Assembly: GCF_900547735.1 (NCBI RefSeq)
Contig: NZ_URHZ01000021.1
Coordinates: 3,538 to 67,537 of the forward strand
Reading direction: 5' to 3'
Origin: an uncultured Clostridium sp.
Lineage (GTDB): Bacteria; Bacillota; Clostridia; Lachnospirales; Lachnospiraceae
Length of the DNA: 64,000 nucleotides
The translations under genes were made by a program, and so were the position numbers. Shown piece by piece: positions 1 through 8,137 of the stretch (position 1 is its first letter; each line of letters opens with the position of its first letter). A model generated the notes under the pieces. That model did no database searches, was not told where the DNA came from, and saw only the letters and a program-made list of their open reading frames with translations.

Positions 1-1965
1 CATGCAGCCCTGCGCGCCTATATTACCGTGATTGCCGTTCCCGACGGAACCGCCGACACCTATGATTTTCTGGATAAACAGGGATGGCTGCAACAGGCCG
101 ATACATACGGGGAACTCCTCTTCGTCCTGGAACCGGAAAATGGAAGCTGGAAGACCCCGGACGACGAGGCCGCCTATCTGGACGCCTGCCTGGGCGAAAG
201 CGTGGGCAATACTGCCTTCGGTACCCGCGAAACAAGTTCCGGCGGCATCGTCCAGAGCGGAAGGATTCCGGTCAGCGACGGTACATCCTGCCCTGTCTTC
301 ACCGGACATTCCTGTAACTATTATGTCGGTTATGGCAAAGGCTGCGCTGTCCTCGAATCCTGGACCGCCAATCATCCTCTCTATGTCATAAGTCAGGCAT
401 TTATCGAAGGAACGGGTGTAGGGACGGAGTATCTGCAGCGCTCTGCGGCCCGGACCTACAACGGCATAAATACCGGCTCCTACTATCCCGGCTTTCAGGA
501 TTCCTCTTTCTCAGCCACCCTCAAGGCAATGCAGAAAGGCGGGGTGGGCAGCGGCAAATTTATCACAAACGCCGATATTCCGGTTCCCACGCTGTTTGCC
601 GGATACAGTGACGAAGACACAAGTATTCCTTACTGGATCAGCGTAAATGATGCCGTGCCGGTGCCCGGTGAACAGGGTCTTTACCGCCAGAGCATCACTT
701 CCGATGCATGGCAGACGGCATATGCCAACCAAAATGCCGCGAACTGGGAGCCGGGAACCGCTTACGGTATTTCCAAAGTCCAGGTTACCCGGGACAGCAG
801 CCTGACCGCCTCCCAAATCCGCGGTTTTCTGGCCGGATATACCCGATACACCAATCCCTTTGCCTACAGCAATAATCTGTCCTACCGCCTGGACTATTAC
901 AAAGCAACCGAGGCGGCCCGCGTTTCCGCCAGGAAAGGTAAGACCGTCGCCTCCTATTCCTATCACGGTTATGACGGAACGGAAGCAAATGTAGAACTCC
1001 GTGCCCTTCAATCAACACGGGTAGCCGCTCCCGGCTGCAGTACCGAAGGCACCGTCTATTCCTGCATTTCCGCTTTCGGAGATTATAATGACGATGGAGT
1101 AATGGATCCGAGGGAATCTCTTATCTATGTCCCCGACACAGCCAAAAATTCCGGCCCGGACGGAGTTCCTGTCGTGGTTGTTTTCCCCGGAAGCACACAG
1201 GCTGCATCCACCTTTATGGATTGTTCCGGCTGGTGGGCCGTGGCAAACGATGAGGGCTGTGTAGTCATTATTGTAGGACAGTTCTGCCGCAGCAGCGCCG
1301 CCAGTCTCACCTACGGCGAAGAAGGGGACAGCGCCAATTTTGCCCGCTCAAGCCTTGTTCTGCTGGATCGCGTAATCAGCCGGGACGCAGGCGTTACACC
1401 GGACTTCACACGAGTGTACGGCAGCGGCCATTCCCTGGGCAGCAATACCATACAAACACTTTGCAATAATACGGAGGCCTACTATTTTGCAGCCGTTGCC
1501 TCCACCTCCTTCCCCAACCCGCAGTTTACCGCCGGACAGATGCCCTGCTGTCTTATTGTCGGACAGGCGGACATCAGTGAACCGCTGCCCGACCCAAGAG
1601 CCAGGGATCTTGTAAAAAATCCATGGGACACCTCGGCCGACAGCGCCATCTACAACTGGGTGACGGGAGCCCAGGCCATGAACGGGCTGACCGCGGCGTT
1701 CCTGCCCAATAATCATGCCAGCTTCCTGGCTGCCTGCTCCAGTTTCCAGGAGAGCGGACGGTATTACACCTATACCTGGAATAATAAAAACAACATTCCT
1801 GTAGTCCGATTTACCCGCACCCTGGCCCGCGAACATAACTGCTACCCGGAAGAATTCCGGCTGGCCTGGGATTTCCTCAAACACTACCGCCTGAAACCGG
1901 ACGGCGCCCGCACCTACAGCGCATCCGCCTTTGAATCGGACGACTCCGTGTTAATCGTTAAGTAA
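1..1965 (+). CDS. Tandem-domain PHB depolymerase/esterase-like alpha/beta hydrolase, 5' truncated
   Basis: The frame is open from base 1, so the start lies outside the window. The C-terminal half looks like a poly(3-hydroxybutyrate)-depolymerase/feruloyl-esterase type alpha/beta hydrolase: an oxyanion-side strand VVVVFPG, a nucleophile elbow GHSLGS with Ser encoded at 1431-1433, a likely acidic residue in GQADIS (Asp codon 1570-1572) and a His in NNHASF (codon 1714-1716). The N-terminal half looks like a second, degenerate copy of the same fold: it has a GHSCNYYVGYGKG segment but no clear GxSxG serine. Such proteins are usually secreted and act on esters; the signal peptide would be outside the window. 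The substrate cannot be told. The fold is fairly sure, the specificity is not. Confidence 0.7.
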   Translation, partial: HAALRAYITVIAVPDGTADTYDFLDKQGWLQQADTYGELLFVLEPENGSWKTPDDEAAYLDACLGESVGNTAFGTRETSSGGIVQSGRIPVSDGTSCPVFTGHSCNYYVGYGKGCAVLESWTANHPLYVISQAFIEGTGVGTEYLQRSAARTYNGINTGSYYPGFQDSSFSATLKAMQKGGVGSGKFITNADIPVPTLFAGYSDEDTSIPYWISVNDAVPVPGEQGLYRQSITSDAWQTAYANQNAANWEPGTAYGISKVQVTRDSSLTASQIRGFLAGYTRYTNPFAYSNNLSYRLDYYKATEAARVSARKGKTVASYSYHGYDGTEANVELRALQSTRVAAPGCSTEGTVYSCISAFGDYNDDGVMDPRESLIYVPDTAKNSGPDGVPVVVVFPGSTQAASTFMDCSGWWAVANDEGCVVIIVGQFCRSSAASLTYGEEGDSANFARSSLVLLDRVISRDAGVTPDFTRVYGSGHSLGSNTIQTLCNNTEAYYFAAVASTSFPNPQFTAGQMPCCLIVGQADISEPLPDPRARDLVKNPWDTSADSAIYNWVTGAQAMNGLTAAFLPNNHASFLAACSSFQESGRYYTYTWNNKNNIPVVRFTRTLAREHNCYPEEFRLAWDFLKHYRLKPDGARTYSASAFESDDSVLIVK

Positions 1966-1998
1966 AATATCGTTACCGGGCACAGAATGAACCGTAAC

Positions 1999-2039
1999 AA
2001 CGAAAAGCACGCTTCGCAAACTTTTCATTGCCACTCAAC
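1999..2039. repeat. 41-bp intergenic repeat, copy 1
   Basis: This starts AACGAAAAGCACGCTTCGC and ends CATTGCCACTCAAC, and it can fold through GAAAAG/CTTTTC. Two further head-to-tail copies occur at 12301-12380. Both locations sit next to a terminator-type hairpin. It behaves like a dispersed REP-type intergenic repeat; its function is unknown. Confidence 0.6.
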
Positions 2040-2048
2040 AAAATACAG

Positions 2049-2093
2049 CTCCGGAACATCAATGCAGTTTCATCCGTCATTGATGTTCCGGAG
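2049..2093 (+). terminator. Long perfect hairpin after the esterase gene
   Basis: CTCCGGAACATCAATG pairs perfectly over 16 bp with its reverse complement across a 13-nt loop. It lies 84 bases after the esterase stop. The following bases (CATTACATTTAG) are a poor U-tract, so termination may be weak or factor-aided. Confidence 0.5.
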
Positions 2094-2226
2094 CATTACA
2101 TTTAGATTGGCCCAAAAACTGAATTTAAAAATTTCGGAATAACAAGGATACCACAGGCCGGCGCAAGGAATACTATCAGGAGAAACTCATTAATTCCACC
2201 TCAAAACACACTTCAGGAGGTTAAAA

Positions 2227-2676
2227 ATGGAAACAGATATGACAATGAAAAATGATACCATAAGCCTTGCCGGCCACTGTGACGCCGGATGCAAGATGGC
2301 GGTCGACAGCATGGAACAAATCAGCCGTTATGTGACCGATGAGAACCTGAGAACCGTTATAAACTCCAGCAAAAACAGGCACAAAGATTTGGAGCAGGAA
2401 GCTTCCGGCCTGCTGAACAAGTACGGCACAAATGAGAAGGAGCCTGCAAAAATGGCCTCTGCTTTTTCCTGGATCAGCACAGAAATGAAAATGATGTTCA
2501 AGGATGATAATAACCAGGTGGCCAAAATCATGATGAACGGCTGTAATATGGGAATCCAGTCCATCAGTGAGGATATTAATAAGTATTCTAATGCCTCGGG
2601 CGAAAGTGTATCTCTGGCTAAAAAAATCGTCAAAGCAGAGGAAAACTTTATGAAGGACCTGGAACGTTTTCTCTAA
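2227..2676 (+). CDS. Small four-helix-bundle protein of the DUF2383 type
   Basis: A 149-residue protein without signal peptide or membrane segment, preceded by a strong AGGAGG site. It is almost wholly predicted helix, with Met- and Lys-rich amphipathic segments (for example residues 40-60, 75-95 and 125-149) and two Cys near the N-terminus (AGHCDAGCK). The pattern of four helices with LRxxINxSKNRHKDLEQEA near the start recalls DUF2383/ferritin-like stress proteins found in spore formers, but no metal-binding E-x-x-H pairs are obvious. It stands alone between a long hairpin and the LysM-GH18 gene. No function is assigned. Confidence 0.55.
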   Translation: METDMTMKNDTISLAGHCDAGCKMAVDSMEQISRYVTDENLRTVINSSKNRHKDLEQEASGLLNKYGTNEKEPAKMASAFSWISTEMKMMFKDDNNQVAKIMMNGCNMGIQSISEDINKYSNASGESVSLAKKIVKAEENFMKDLERFL

Positions 2677-2777
2677 AACGGTTTGAACGTGCCGCCCTTT
2701 AAAAAAAAAAGTGAAATATATTATCTGTATGAAGTGAATATATAATAGTTAAGAACATACAGAGACAGCAGGTCATT

Positions 2778-3971
2778 ATGCAAATATATATAGTAAAAGA
2801 GGGCGACACGATCGACGCCATCGCAGGCGCTGCCGGTATGGATCCGCTGCGTCTGGCTTTTGAAAATCAGATTGACGCTCCGTACCGTCTTGTTGTGGGA
2901 CAGTCACTTCTTGTTACGGGCGGCGGGGAAAACGGCACAGAGAGCCGTCTGGAGGGAATTCAGATCAGTGATGAACAGACCGGCCCCGTAATTATGAACG
3001 GATATGCCTATCCCTGGATAGAGGAAGAGGTGCTGACCGAAACCTGCCGGTTTCTGACCAGCATTTCTATATTTTCCTACGGTTTTACAGAGACCGGGGA
3101 ACTGATTCCGCCTTCCGGAGAAGGCGAAGAGGATGTGATACAGGAGGCCGAACGGCAAAATGTAATTCCTGTACTGGTTCTGACCCCTCTGGGAGCAGAC
3201 GGCCGTTTTAACAACAACCTCGTTTCCGTCCTCGTGGGCAGTCTGGAAATCCAGCAGAAGCTCATAAGGGAACTCTGGACCGTAGTCCAGGAAAAGGGTT
3301 ACGGCGAGGTTGATGTGGATTTTGAATATGTGCTGGCCGAAGACAGGGAATTATTCGCCGACTTCGTGCGGCGTCTGAGAATCATTATGAACCTCTTCGG
3401 CATCCGGGTGACCGTTGCCCTGGCGCCGAAAACCTCCCGGGACCAAAGAGGGCTTTTGTATGAGGGAATTGACTATAAAGCACTGGGAGAGGCCGCCAAC
3501 GGCGTTTTGCTGATGACCTATGAATGGGGGTACACCTACGGGCCTCCAATGGCCGTAGCCCCGATCAACATGGTACGCCGCGTTGTGGAATATGCCCTGT
3601 CTGAAATTCCCGCTGAAAAAATCAGCCTTGGGATTCCCAACTACGGTTATGACTGGCCCATTCCCTACGAGCAGGGGGTGACGAGGGCGATAAGTATCGG
3701 TTATACCGAGGCAATCCGGCTGGCCGTCGATCACGGCGTGCGGATTTACTTCGATGAAACCGCGCAGTCACCGCATTTCCGTTACTGGCAATATGGAATC
3801 CAGCATGAGGTATGGTTTGAGGATGTCAGGAGTATGCATGCGAAGTTTGAGCTGATAAAAGAGTTCGGTCTGGCGGGAACCGGATACTGGCAGTTGATGA
3901 GACTGTTCCGTGCCAACTGGCTCCTGGCCGATCATGAATTTTTGATACAAAAGGGAAGGTCTGTTATTTAG
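2778..3971 (+). CDS. LysM plus glycoside hydrolase family 18 protein (SleL/YaaH type)
   Basis: 397 residues. Residues 1-46 are one LysM module (IYIVKEGDTIDAIA to GQSLLV) that binds peptidoglycan or chitin-like glycans. Residues about 70-390 are a GH18 barrel: the catalytic signature is VDVDFE with Asp179, Asp181 and the acid/base Glu183. There is no signal peptide, as in the Bacillus spore cortex-lytic enzyme SleL/YaaH, which cleaves N-acetylglucosaminyl bonds in spore peptidoglycan; a role in spore coat or germination is therefore likely but inferred. SleL usually has two LysM modules; only one is present here. The next gene in the same direction starts 91 bases downstream. Confidence 0.8.
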   Translation: MQIYIVKEGDTIDAIAGAAGMDPLRLAFENQIDAPYRLVVGQSLLVTGGGENGTESRLEGIQISDEQTGPVIMNGYAYPWIEEEVLTETCRFLTSISIFSYGFTETGELIPPSGEGEEDVIQEAERQNVIPVLVLTPLGADGRFNNNLVSVLVGSLEIQQKLIRELWTVVQEKGYGEVDVDFEYVLAEDRELFADFVRRLRIIMNLFGIRVTVALAPKTSRDQRGLLYEGIDYKALGEAANGVLLMTYEWGYTYGPPMAVAPINMVRRVVEYALSEIPAEKISLGIPNYGYDWPIPYEQGVTRAISIGYTEAIRLAVDHGVRIYFDETAQSPHFRYWQYGIQHEVWFEDVRSMHAKFELIKEFGLAGTGYWQLMRLFRANWLLADHEFLIQKGRSVI

Positions 3972-4062
3972 AATCATTTTGTGATAGAATGGCATTATTT
4001 CAGAACCGGCAGGTACTGCAACTTCATTTCCGTGCAGAACATTCCGGTACAAAGGAGAATAT

Positions 4063-5400
4063 ATGGAATATACATTATATCAGCTTCTCTGGTTCTTCCT
4101 CATCTATGCGGCCGCAGGATGGTGCGCCGGAGTCGCATTTTTCGCCGTGCGCAAAAGACGTTTTATCAATACAGGATTTTTAAATGCTCCCTGGTGTCCC
4201 ATCTATGGTCTGGGCGCCGTGGTATTTTCTGTTTTTCTTCAGGAGCTGAAGGGTAATCTCTTCTTTCTGTTCCTGGGAGGAATGATTCTGTCCGCTTTCC
4301 TGACGTTCATTACCGGATTCATTCTGGAACGCCTGATACACAGGCGCTGGTGGGATTTCACCAAACAGCGGCTGCAGTTTGAGGGTTACATAAATCTGCC
4401 ATACATGGCGGTCTGCGGCCTGGCTGCCGTGGTTTGTATCCATTTTACAAATCCCCTGGCGGTGAGGCTGCTGGAACTGATACCGGCATTCATTGGGAAA
4501 ATAACGCTAATCGGGCTGTACTGTCTGCTGGCGATCGATCTTTCTGTTTCCCTGGCCGCCGCATGGCGCATGAGAACCAGTCTGAAGGAACTGGAACAGG
4601 TGGCTGAGGAATTGAGGCGCGTCTCAAATTCGTTCGGCAATGCAATTACATCCAGAATTGAACGGAGGATGGTGCGCGCCTACCCTAACCTGAGGGAACA
4701 GGCGGCCGAAAGGGCAGTGGCTGATCTGGCCGCGGTCCAGGCCGGCGCGGCGGATTCCATTTTTGCAAAGGGCTGCTGTTTTTACAAGCTGACCGGGCTG
4801 TTTTTTCTCGGAGCATTCCTGGGAGATATCACGGAAACAATTTTCTGCTACGCCACCACCGGAGTCTTAATGAGCCGGAGCAGCGTCGTTTACGGGCCTT
4901 TCAGCATTGTGTGGGGACTCGGCTGTGCCATGCTCACCGCATTCCTGTATAAATATAAAGATCGAAGCGACCGGTATATCTTTCTCGCCGGCACGGTCCT
5001 CGGCGGCGCCTACGAATATATCTGCAGCGTGTTCACCGAGCTGGTCTTCGGCACCGTTTTCTGGGACTACAGCGCCATTCCGTTTAACCTGGGCGGGCGT
5101 ATCAACCTATTATACTGCTTTTTCTGGGGCATTGCCGCCGTCGTATGGCTGAAGGGACTTTATCCCATTCTTTCCGCACTGATAGAGAAGATTCCCAAAA
5201 AGGCAGGAACCGCCGGAACCTGGATTCTGATCGTATTCATGGCGGTTAATATCACCCTGTCGGGGCTTTCGCTGGCCAGGTACTCGGAGCGGCAGACAAA
5301 CCCGGCCGCGGAGCAAAACGCGGTCACCCTGTTTCTGGACGTGCACTTTCCCGACAGCCGGATGGAACGGATTTATCCGAATGCGAAGCTGGTGGACTAG
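4063..5400 (+). CDS. Membrane protein with two CmpB-type (putative ABC transporter type IV) domains
   Basis: 445 residues, strongly hydrophobic, starting after an AAGGAG site. It holds two copies of the PF06541-type domain: residues about 1-150 (FLIYAAAGWCAGV ... NAPWCPIYGLG) and about 235-370 (GAFLGDITETIF ... VVYGPFSIVWGLG). A soluble helical linker (about 165-230) separates them. The tail ends with the segment FPDSRMERIYPNAKLVD. The family is annotated as a putative ABC transporter but has no ATPase, and its true role is unknown. Single-domain versions are common in Clostridia; this double form is the longer class. Confidence 0.75.
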   Translation: MEYTLYQLLWFFLIYAAAGWCAGVAFFAVRKRRFINTGFLNAPWCPIYGLGAVVFSVFLQELKGNLFFLFLGGMILSAFLTFITGFILERLIHRRWWDFTKQRLQFEGYINLPYMAVCGLAAVVCIHFTNPLAVRLLELIPAFIGKITLIGLYCLLAIDLSVSLAAAWRMRTSLKELEQVAEELRRVSNSFGNAITSRIERRMVRAYPNLREQAAERAVADLAAVQAGAADSIFAKGCCFYKLTGLFFLGAFLGDITETIFCYATTGVLMSRSSVVYGPFSIVWGLGCAMLTAFLYKYKDRSDRYIFLAGTVLGGAYEYICSVFTELVFGTVFWDYSAIPFNLGGRINLLYCFFWGIAAVVWLKGLYPILSALIEKIPKKAGTAGTWILIVFMAVNITLSGLSLARYSERQTNPAAEQNAVTLFLDVHFPDSRMERIYPNAKLVD

Positions 5401-5437
5401 GTTTTAGCCGAATGTCTCTGTACGAAGTGTTGCGATA

Positions 5438-6211
5438 TCAGACCCGGAGTTCCGCAATGGAATACAGCGCCGCTTTTCCGGCTAATTTTACCCGTTTCCC
5501 ATCCAGACGGCAGTACAGAATACCTCCCCGCTTTGAGGCCTGAACGGCTGTAATCCGCTCTTTTTTCAGCCGTTTTGCCCAATAGGGGACGATGTGGCAA
5601 TGGCCGGAACCGCAGACCGCGTCCTCCGCCACGCCGCACTTTGGTGCAAAGGAGCGGGAAACACAGTCTGCATCCGTCCCCCTGGCCGTGGCGTGAAGGA
5701 GCAGGCCGTCCAGCGATTTTACTTTTTCCTGATTTGGGTTCAGTGCCCTGATTATTTCCTCGTTTTCAAAAATACAAAGCAAATCGCGCCCCATGTAGGC
5801 CTCCGAGGGTACGGCCCCAATCGCGCCGGCCATCTCTTCCGTCACAGGCACCGGTGTCAGTTCATACGCCGGAAAATCCATCTCATAAAGGCCGTCCCTT
5901 TTCTCAACAATCAACTCCCCGCTCAGCGTTTTAAATGTGATCTGTCCCGCTTCCGTTTCATAGTAGTTGAAAAGAACAAATGCACAGGCTAATGTCGCAT
6001 GTCCGCAAAGGTCAATCTCACCGCCGGGAGTAAACCAGCGCAGTCGATATGTTTCACCTTCTTTTACCGCAAATGCGGTCTCGGAAAAATTATTCTCTAT
6101 CGCTATGTTCATCATCAGTTCTTCTGAAATCCACGCGTCCAGGATACAAATAGCCGCCGGGTTTCCGTGAAACACCTGATCGGTAAAAGCGTCTGCCACA
6201 TACTGTTTCAT
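5438..6211 (-). CDS. PhzF-family isomerase/epimerase-like protein
   Basis: 257 residues. It matches the PhzF fold (diaminopimelate-epimerase-like double barrel): the conserved acid in NNFSETAF (Glu44), the loop DLCGHATLA, and the second-half motif CGSGHCH. PhzF of phenazine synthesis isomerises trans-2,3-dihydro-3-hydroxyanthranilate using this Glu; most bacterial homologues, like this one, are in genomes without phenazine genes and have unknown substrates. It follows the YbaK gene by 47 bases in the same direction, with its own GGGAGG site, and so probably shares an operon with it. A second PhzF homologue lies at 17679-18527. Confidence 0.85.
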   Translation of the reverse strand: MKQYVADAFTDQVFHGNPAAICILDAWISEELMMNIAIENNFSETAFAVKEGETYRLRWFTPGGEIDLCGHATLACAFVLFNYYETEAGQITFKTLSGELIVEKRDGLYEMDFPAYELTPVPVTEEMAGAIGAVPSEAYMGRDLLCIFENEEIIRALNPNQEKVKSLDGLLLHATARGTDADCVSRSFAPKCGVAEDAVCGSGHCHIVPYWAKRLKKERITAVQASKRGGILYCRLDGKRVKLAGKAALYSIAELRV

Positions 6212-6258
6212 TTTTCAAAATCCTCCCTTTATTAACCTCTATTGAAAATACTGCTCTT

Positions 6259-6756
6259 TCATGCGGATTGAGCCGCCCCCTCATGGACCGTCCACCCTTT
6301 GCAGACATCCACCCAGCCCGCCGCGTGGGAATGCGTTTCCAGCTCCGCCAGATCCAGTTGAATCGTAGCGGTATCGATTCCCCCTGCGGTATGGACGGTG
6401 GAAAACCGTTTTAAGGAGATATCCAGATAAATCTCCACTCCCTCATTGACAGCAAAGGGACACACCGCCCCGGGCCGGTGTCCAATCAGCTCCTCTACCC
6501 GTTCACGGGGAACCATACCAGGTTTTTGATGAAAATACTGCTTAAACTTGGAACTGTTTACTCTTGTGTCTCCGGCCGTAACTATCATCACCGGCTTCCC
6601 GTCCACAAGAAAAGTAATGGCCTTGGCTATCTCAGCCTGAGTACAGCCAATGGTCTCGGCCGCATGTTCCACGGTATCTCCCGTCTGCGTGCGGACCGTA
6701 ATGCGATCCGCCAGGCCCGCCTGTTCAAAATAGGTTTTTACATTTTGATATGACAT
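6259..6756 (-). CDS. YbaK/EbsC-type aminoacyl-tRNA deacylase
   Basis: 165 residues covering the whole YbaK/ProX editing fold. Visible family marks are the N-terminal AKAITFLVDGKPVMIV, the Lys of NSSKFKQYF, the segment GHRPGAVCPFAV and the closing VHTAGG. YbaK proteins hydrolyse mis-charged Cys-tRNA(Pro) or related products in the cytosol, protecting translation accuracy. Start chosen from the AAGGAGAAAGTACT site upstream of ATG. It is the first gene of a two-gene minus-strand unit with the PhzF gene and is divergent from a LysR regulator, which is the natural candidate for its control. Confidence 0.87.
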   Translation of the reverse strand: MSYQNVKTYFEQAGLADRITVRTQTGDTVEHAAETIGCTQAEIAKAITFLVDGKPVMIVTAGDTRVNSSKFKQYFHQKPGMVPRERVEELIGHRPGAVCPFAVNEGVEIYLDISLKRFSTVHTAGGIDTATIQLDLAELETHSHAAGWVDVCKGWTVHEGAAQSA

Positions 6757-6810
6757 AGTACTTTCTCCTTATTGTAATTTGCTCTTGCCTCTGATTTGCT
6801 CTTAGTATAT

Positions 6811-6829
6811 ACTTCAGATATGCATAAGT
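6811..6829. promoter_or_regulatory. Candidate LysR box between ybaK-like gene and LysR gene
   Basis: ACTT-N11-AAGT is an imperfect palindrome of the T-N11-A type in the 120-base divergent intergenic region. On the minus strand it overlaps the region where a -35 for the YbaK gene would lie, with TATACT just downstream. Assignment is inference from position and symmetry only. Confidence 0.35.
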
Positions 6830-6876
6830 AAAACGAATATTTCTAATGATTACTTTAGAGAAAGTGAAGTAAAAAC

Positions 6877-7746
6877 ATGAACCGATATATTGCCTTACAG
6901 AAAATCGTGGAGCTGGGCAGCTTTGCAAAAGCCGCCGACGCCCTGGGTTATACTCAGTCGGCCGTCAGCCAGATGATTTCCTCCCTGGAAAATGAACTTC
7001 AGATTAAACTGGTAAACCGGTTCCGGACAGGAACGAAACTTACCATTGAGGGCGAGGAACTTTATCCCTACATCGAGCAGCTTGTTTATCAGTATTTTTC
7101 CATGCAGGAGAAAACGAAAGAGATTAAGGGGCTGGAGACCGGAGTCATACGCATGGGAACGATCGCCAGTATCTCGGCCCACTGGCTCCCCGTACTGTTT
7201 AAAGAATTCCAGGAGCAGTATCCCGGCGTTGAATTTATTATCCACCAGGGCGACTACACCTCCATCCAGGACTGGATTAAGGCGGGGGTTATCGACTTTG
7301 GCTTTATCAATCCTAACGCTGCAGGCGGGATTAAAACTCTGGTCCTGAAAGATGGAAATATGCCGGCCGTATTACCGGAGCATCATCCCCTTACCGAAAG
7401 AGATGTCATCCCTTTGGAGCTGCTGGCTTCCGAGCCGTTCATTCTGCTGGAAGAGGGTCATTATTATGAGCCTTTAGAGGCATTTAAAGCCATCGGCTGC
7501 AAGCCGAATATTAAATACACGATCCACGATGACTACTCGATCATGACGATGATTGAGGCGGGATTAGGGGTCAGTATCCTGGCGGAACTGATTTTGCACC
7601 GTACAAATTACCGCCTTGCGTTACGTCCGACCGATCCGCCGGTTACCCGCACGATCGCCATCGGATACAAGGATAAGGCAGGCCTGCCCATGGCCGCCAG
7701 ACGCTTTATTGAGCACCTTCAGCTTCATATTGCGGAACTTCCATAA
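6877..7746 (+). CDS. LysR-family transcriptional regulator
   Basis: 289 residues. Residues 1-60 form the winged HTH (IVELGSFAKAADALGYTQSAVSQMISSLENEL), with the rest a periplasmic-binding-like effector domain typical in length for the family. It is transcribed away from the YbaK-PhzF unit, so autoregulation and control of that unit are likely, by the usual LysR arrangement. The ligand is unknown. The ribosome binding site is weak (AGAAAGTGAAG). The protein is intact. Confidence 0.85.
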   Translation: MNRYIALQKIVELGSFAKAADALGYTQSAVSQMISSLENELQIKLVNRFRTGTKLTIEGEELYPYIEQLVYQYFSMQEKTKEIKGLETGVIRMGTIASISAHWLPVLFKEFQEQYPGVEFIIHQGDYTSIQDWIKAGVIDFGFINPNAAGGIKTLVLKDGNMPAVLPEHHPLTERDVIPLELLASEPFILLEEGHYYEPLEAFKAIGCKPNIKYTIHDDYSIMTMIEAGLGVSILAELILHRTNYRLALRPTDPPVTRTIAIGYKDKAGLPMAARRFIEHLQLHIAELP

Positions 7747-7856
7747 TAAACTGTGTAATAGCTTCTCTAATAATTCACGTAAAAAAAGATAACAGCAGGC
7801 AACTGAGGAAACATTAGAAACTGGGAGCCCGGGAAGTTTTTCTATCTCAAAAAAGA

Positions 7857-8123
7857 AGCAGCGCATATTTTACGCTGCTCAGCTTGTCGACAAACTATAC
7901 TTTCCTTATATCAGGAGTTTGAGGGTGTAACCCTCATTTCAAATCACGTAGGTGGAATTCAGTTCCGCCGTAGTGCTGAACTGCCGATTTCTAGGGGCTT
8001 TAGCCCTTGCGCGAGGAAATCGGCAGTTCTTCCTCCTGTGACTAGAATTTATAGCGTTATGCCATAAATTCTACAGAGTGGCGACTTTGTCGACACTCTG
8101 AGCAGCGCATATTTTACGCTGCT
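7857..8123. repeat. Hairpin-rich MITE-like element inside a duplicated terminator hairpin
   Basis: The 23-bp hairpin sequence AGCAGCG...CGCTGCT occurs at 7857-7879 and again, identically, at 8101-8123. The 221 bp between them start CAGCTTGTCGACAAAC and end with the near inverse (13 of 16 matches when reverse-complemented). Inside are successive hairpins: 7921-7935, 7951-7969, a 14-bp stem 7978-7991/8016-8029, a 10-bp stem 8043-8052/8064-8073 and 8074-8080/8094-8100. No reading frame is present. It looks like a small non-coding element inserted into, and duplicating, one bidirectional terminator. The left copy reads into a T-run on the minus strand and can end the M20 gene transcript. Confidence 0.6.
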
Positions 8124-8137
8124 TCTTTTCTTATCAT

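Noticed and set aside
511..1011. Long minus-strand reading frame opposite the esterase gene
   Set aside because: It lies wholly inside a well-supported coding region on the other strand, has no ribosome site and its protein shows no family features.
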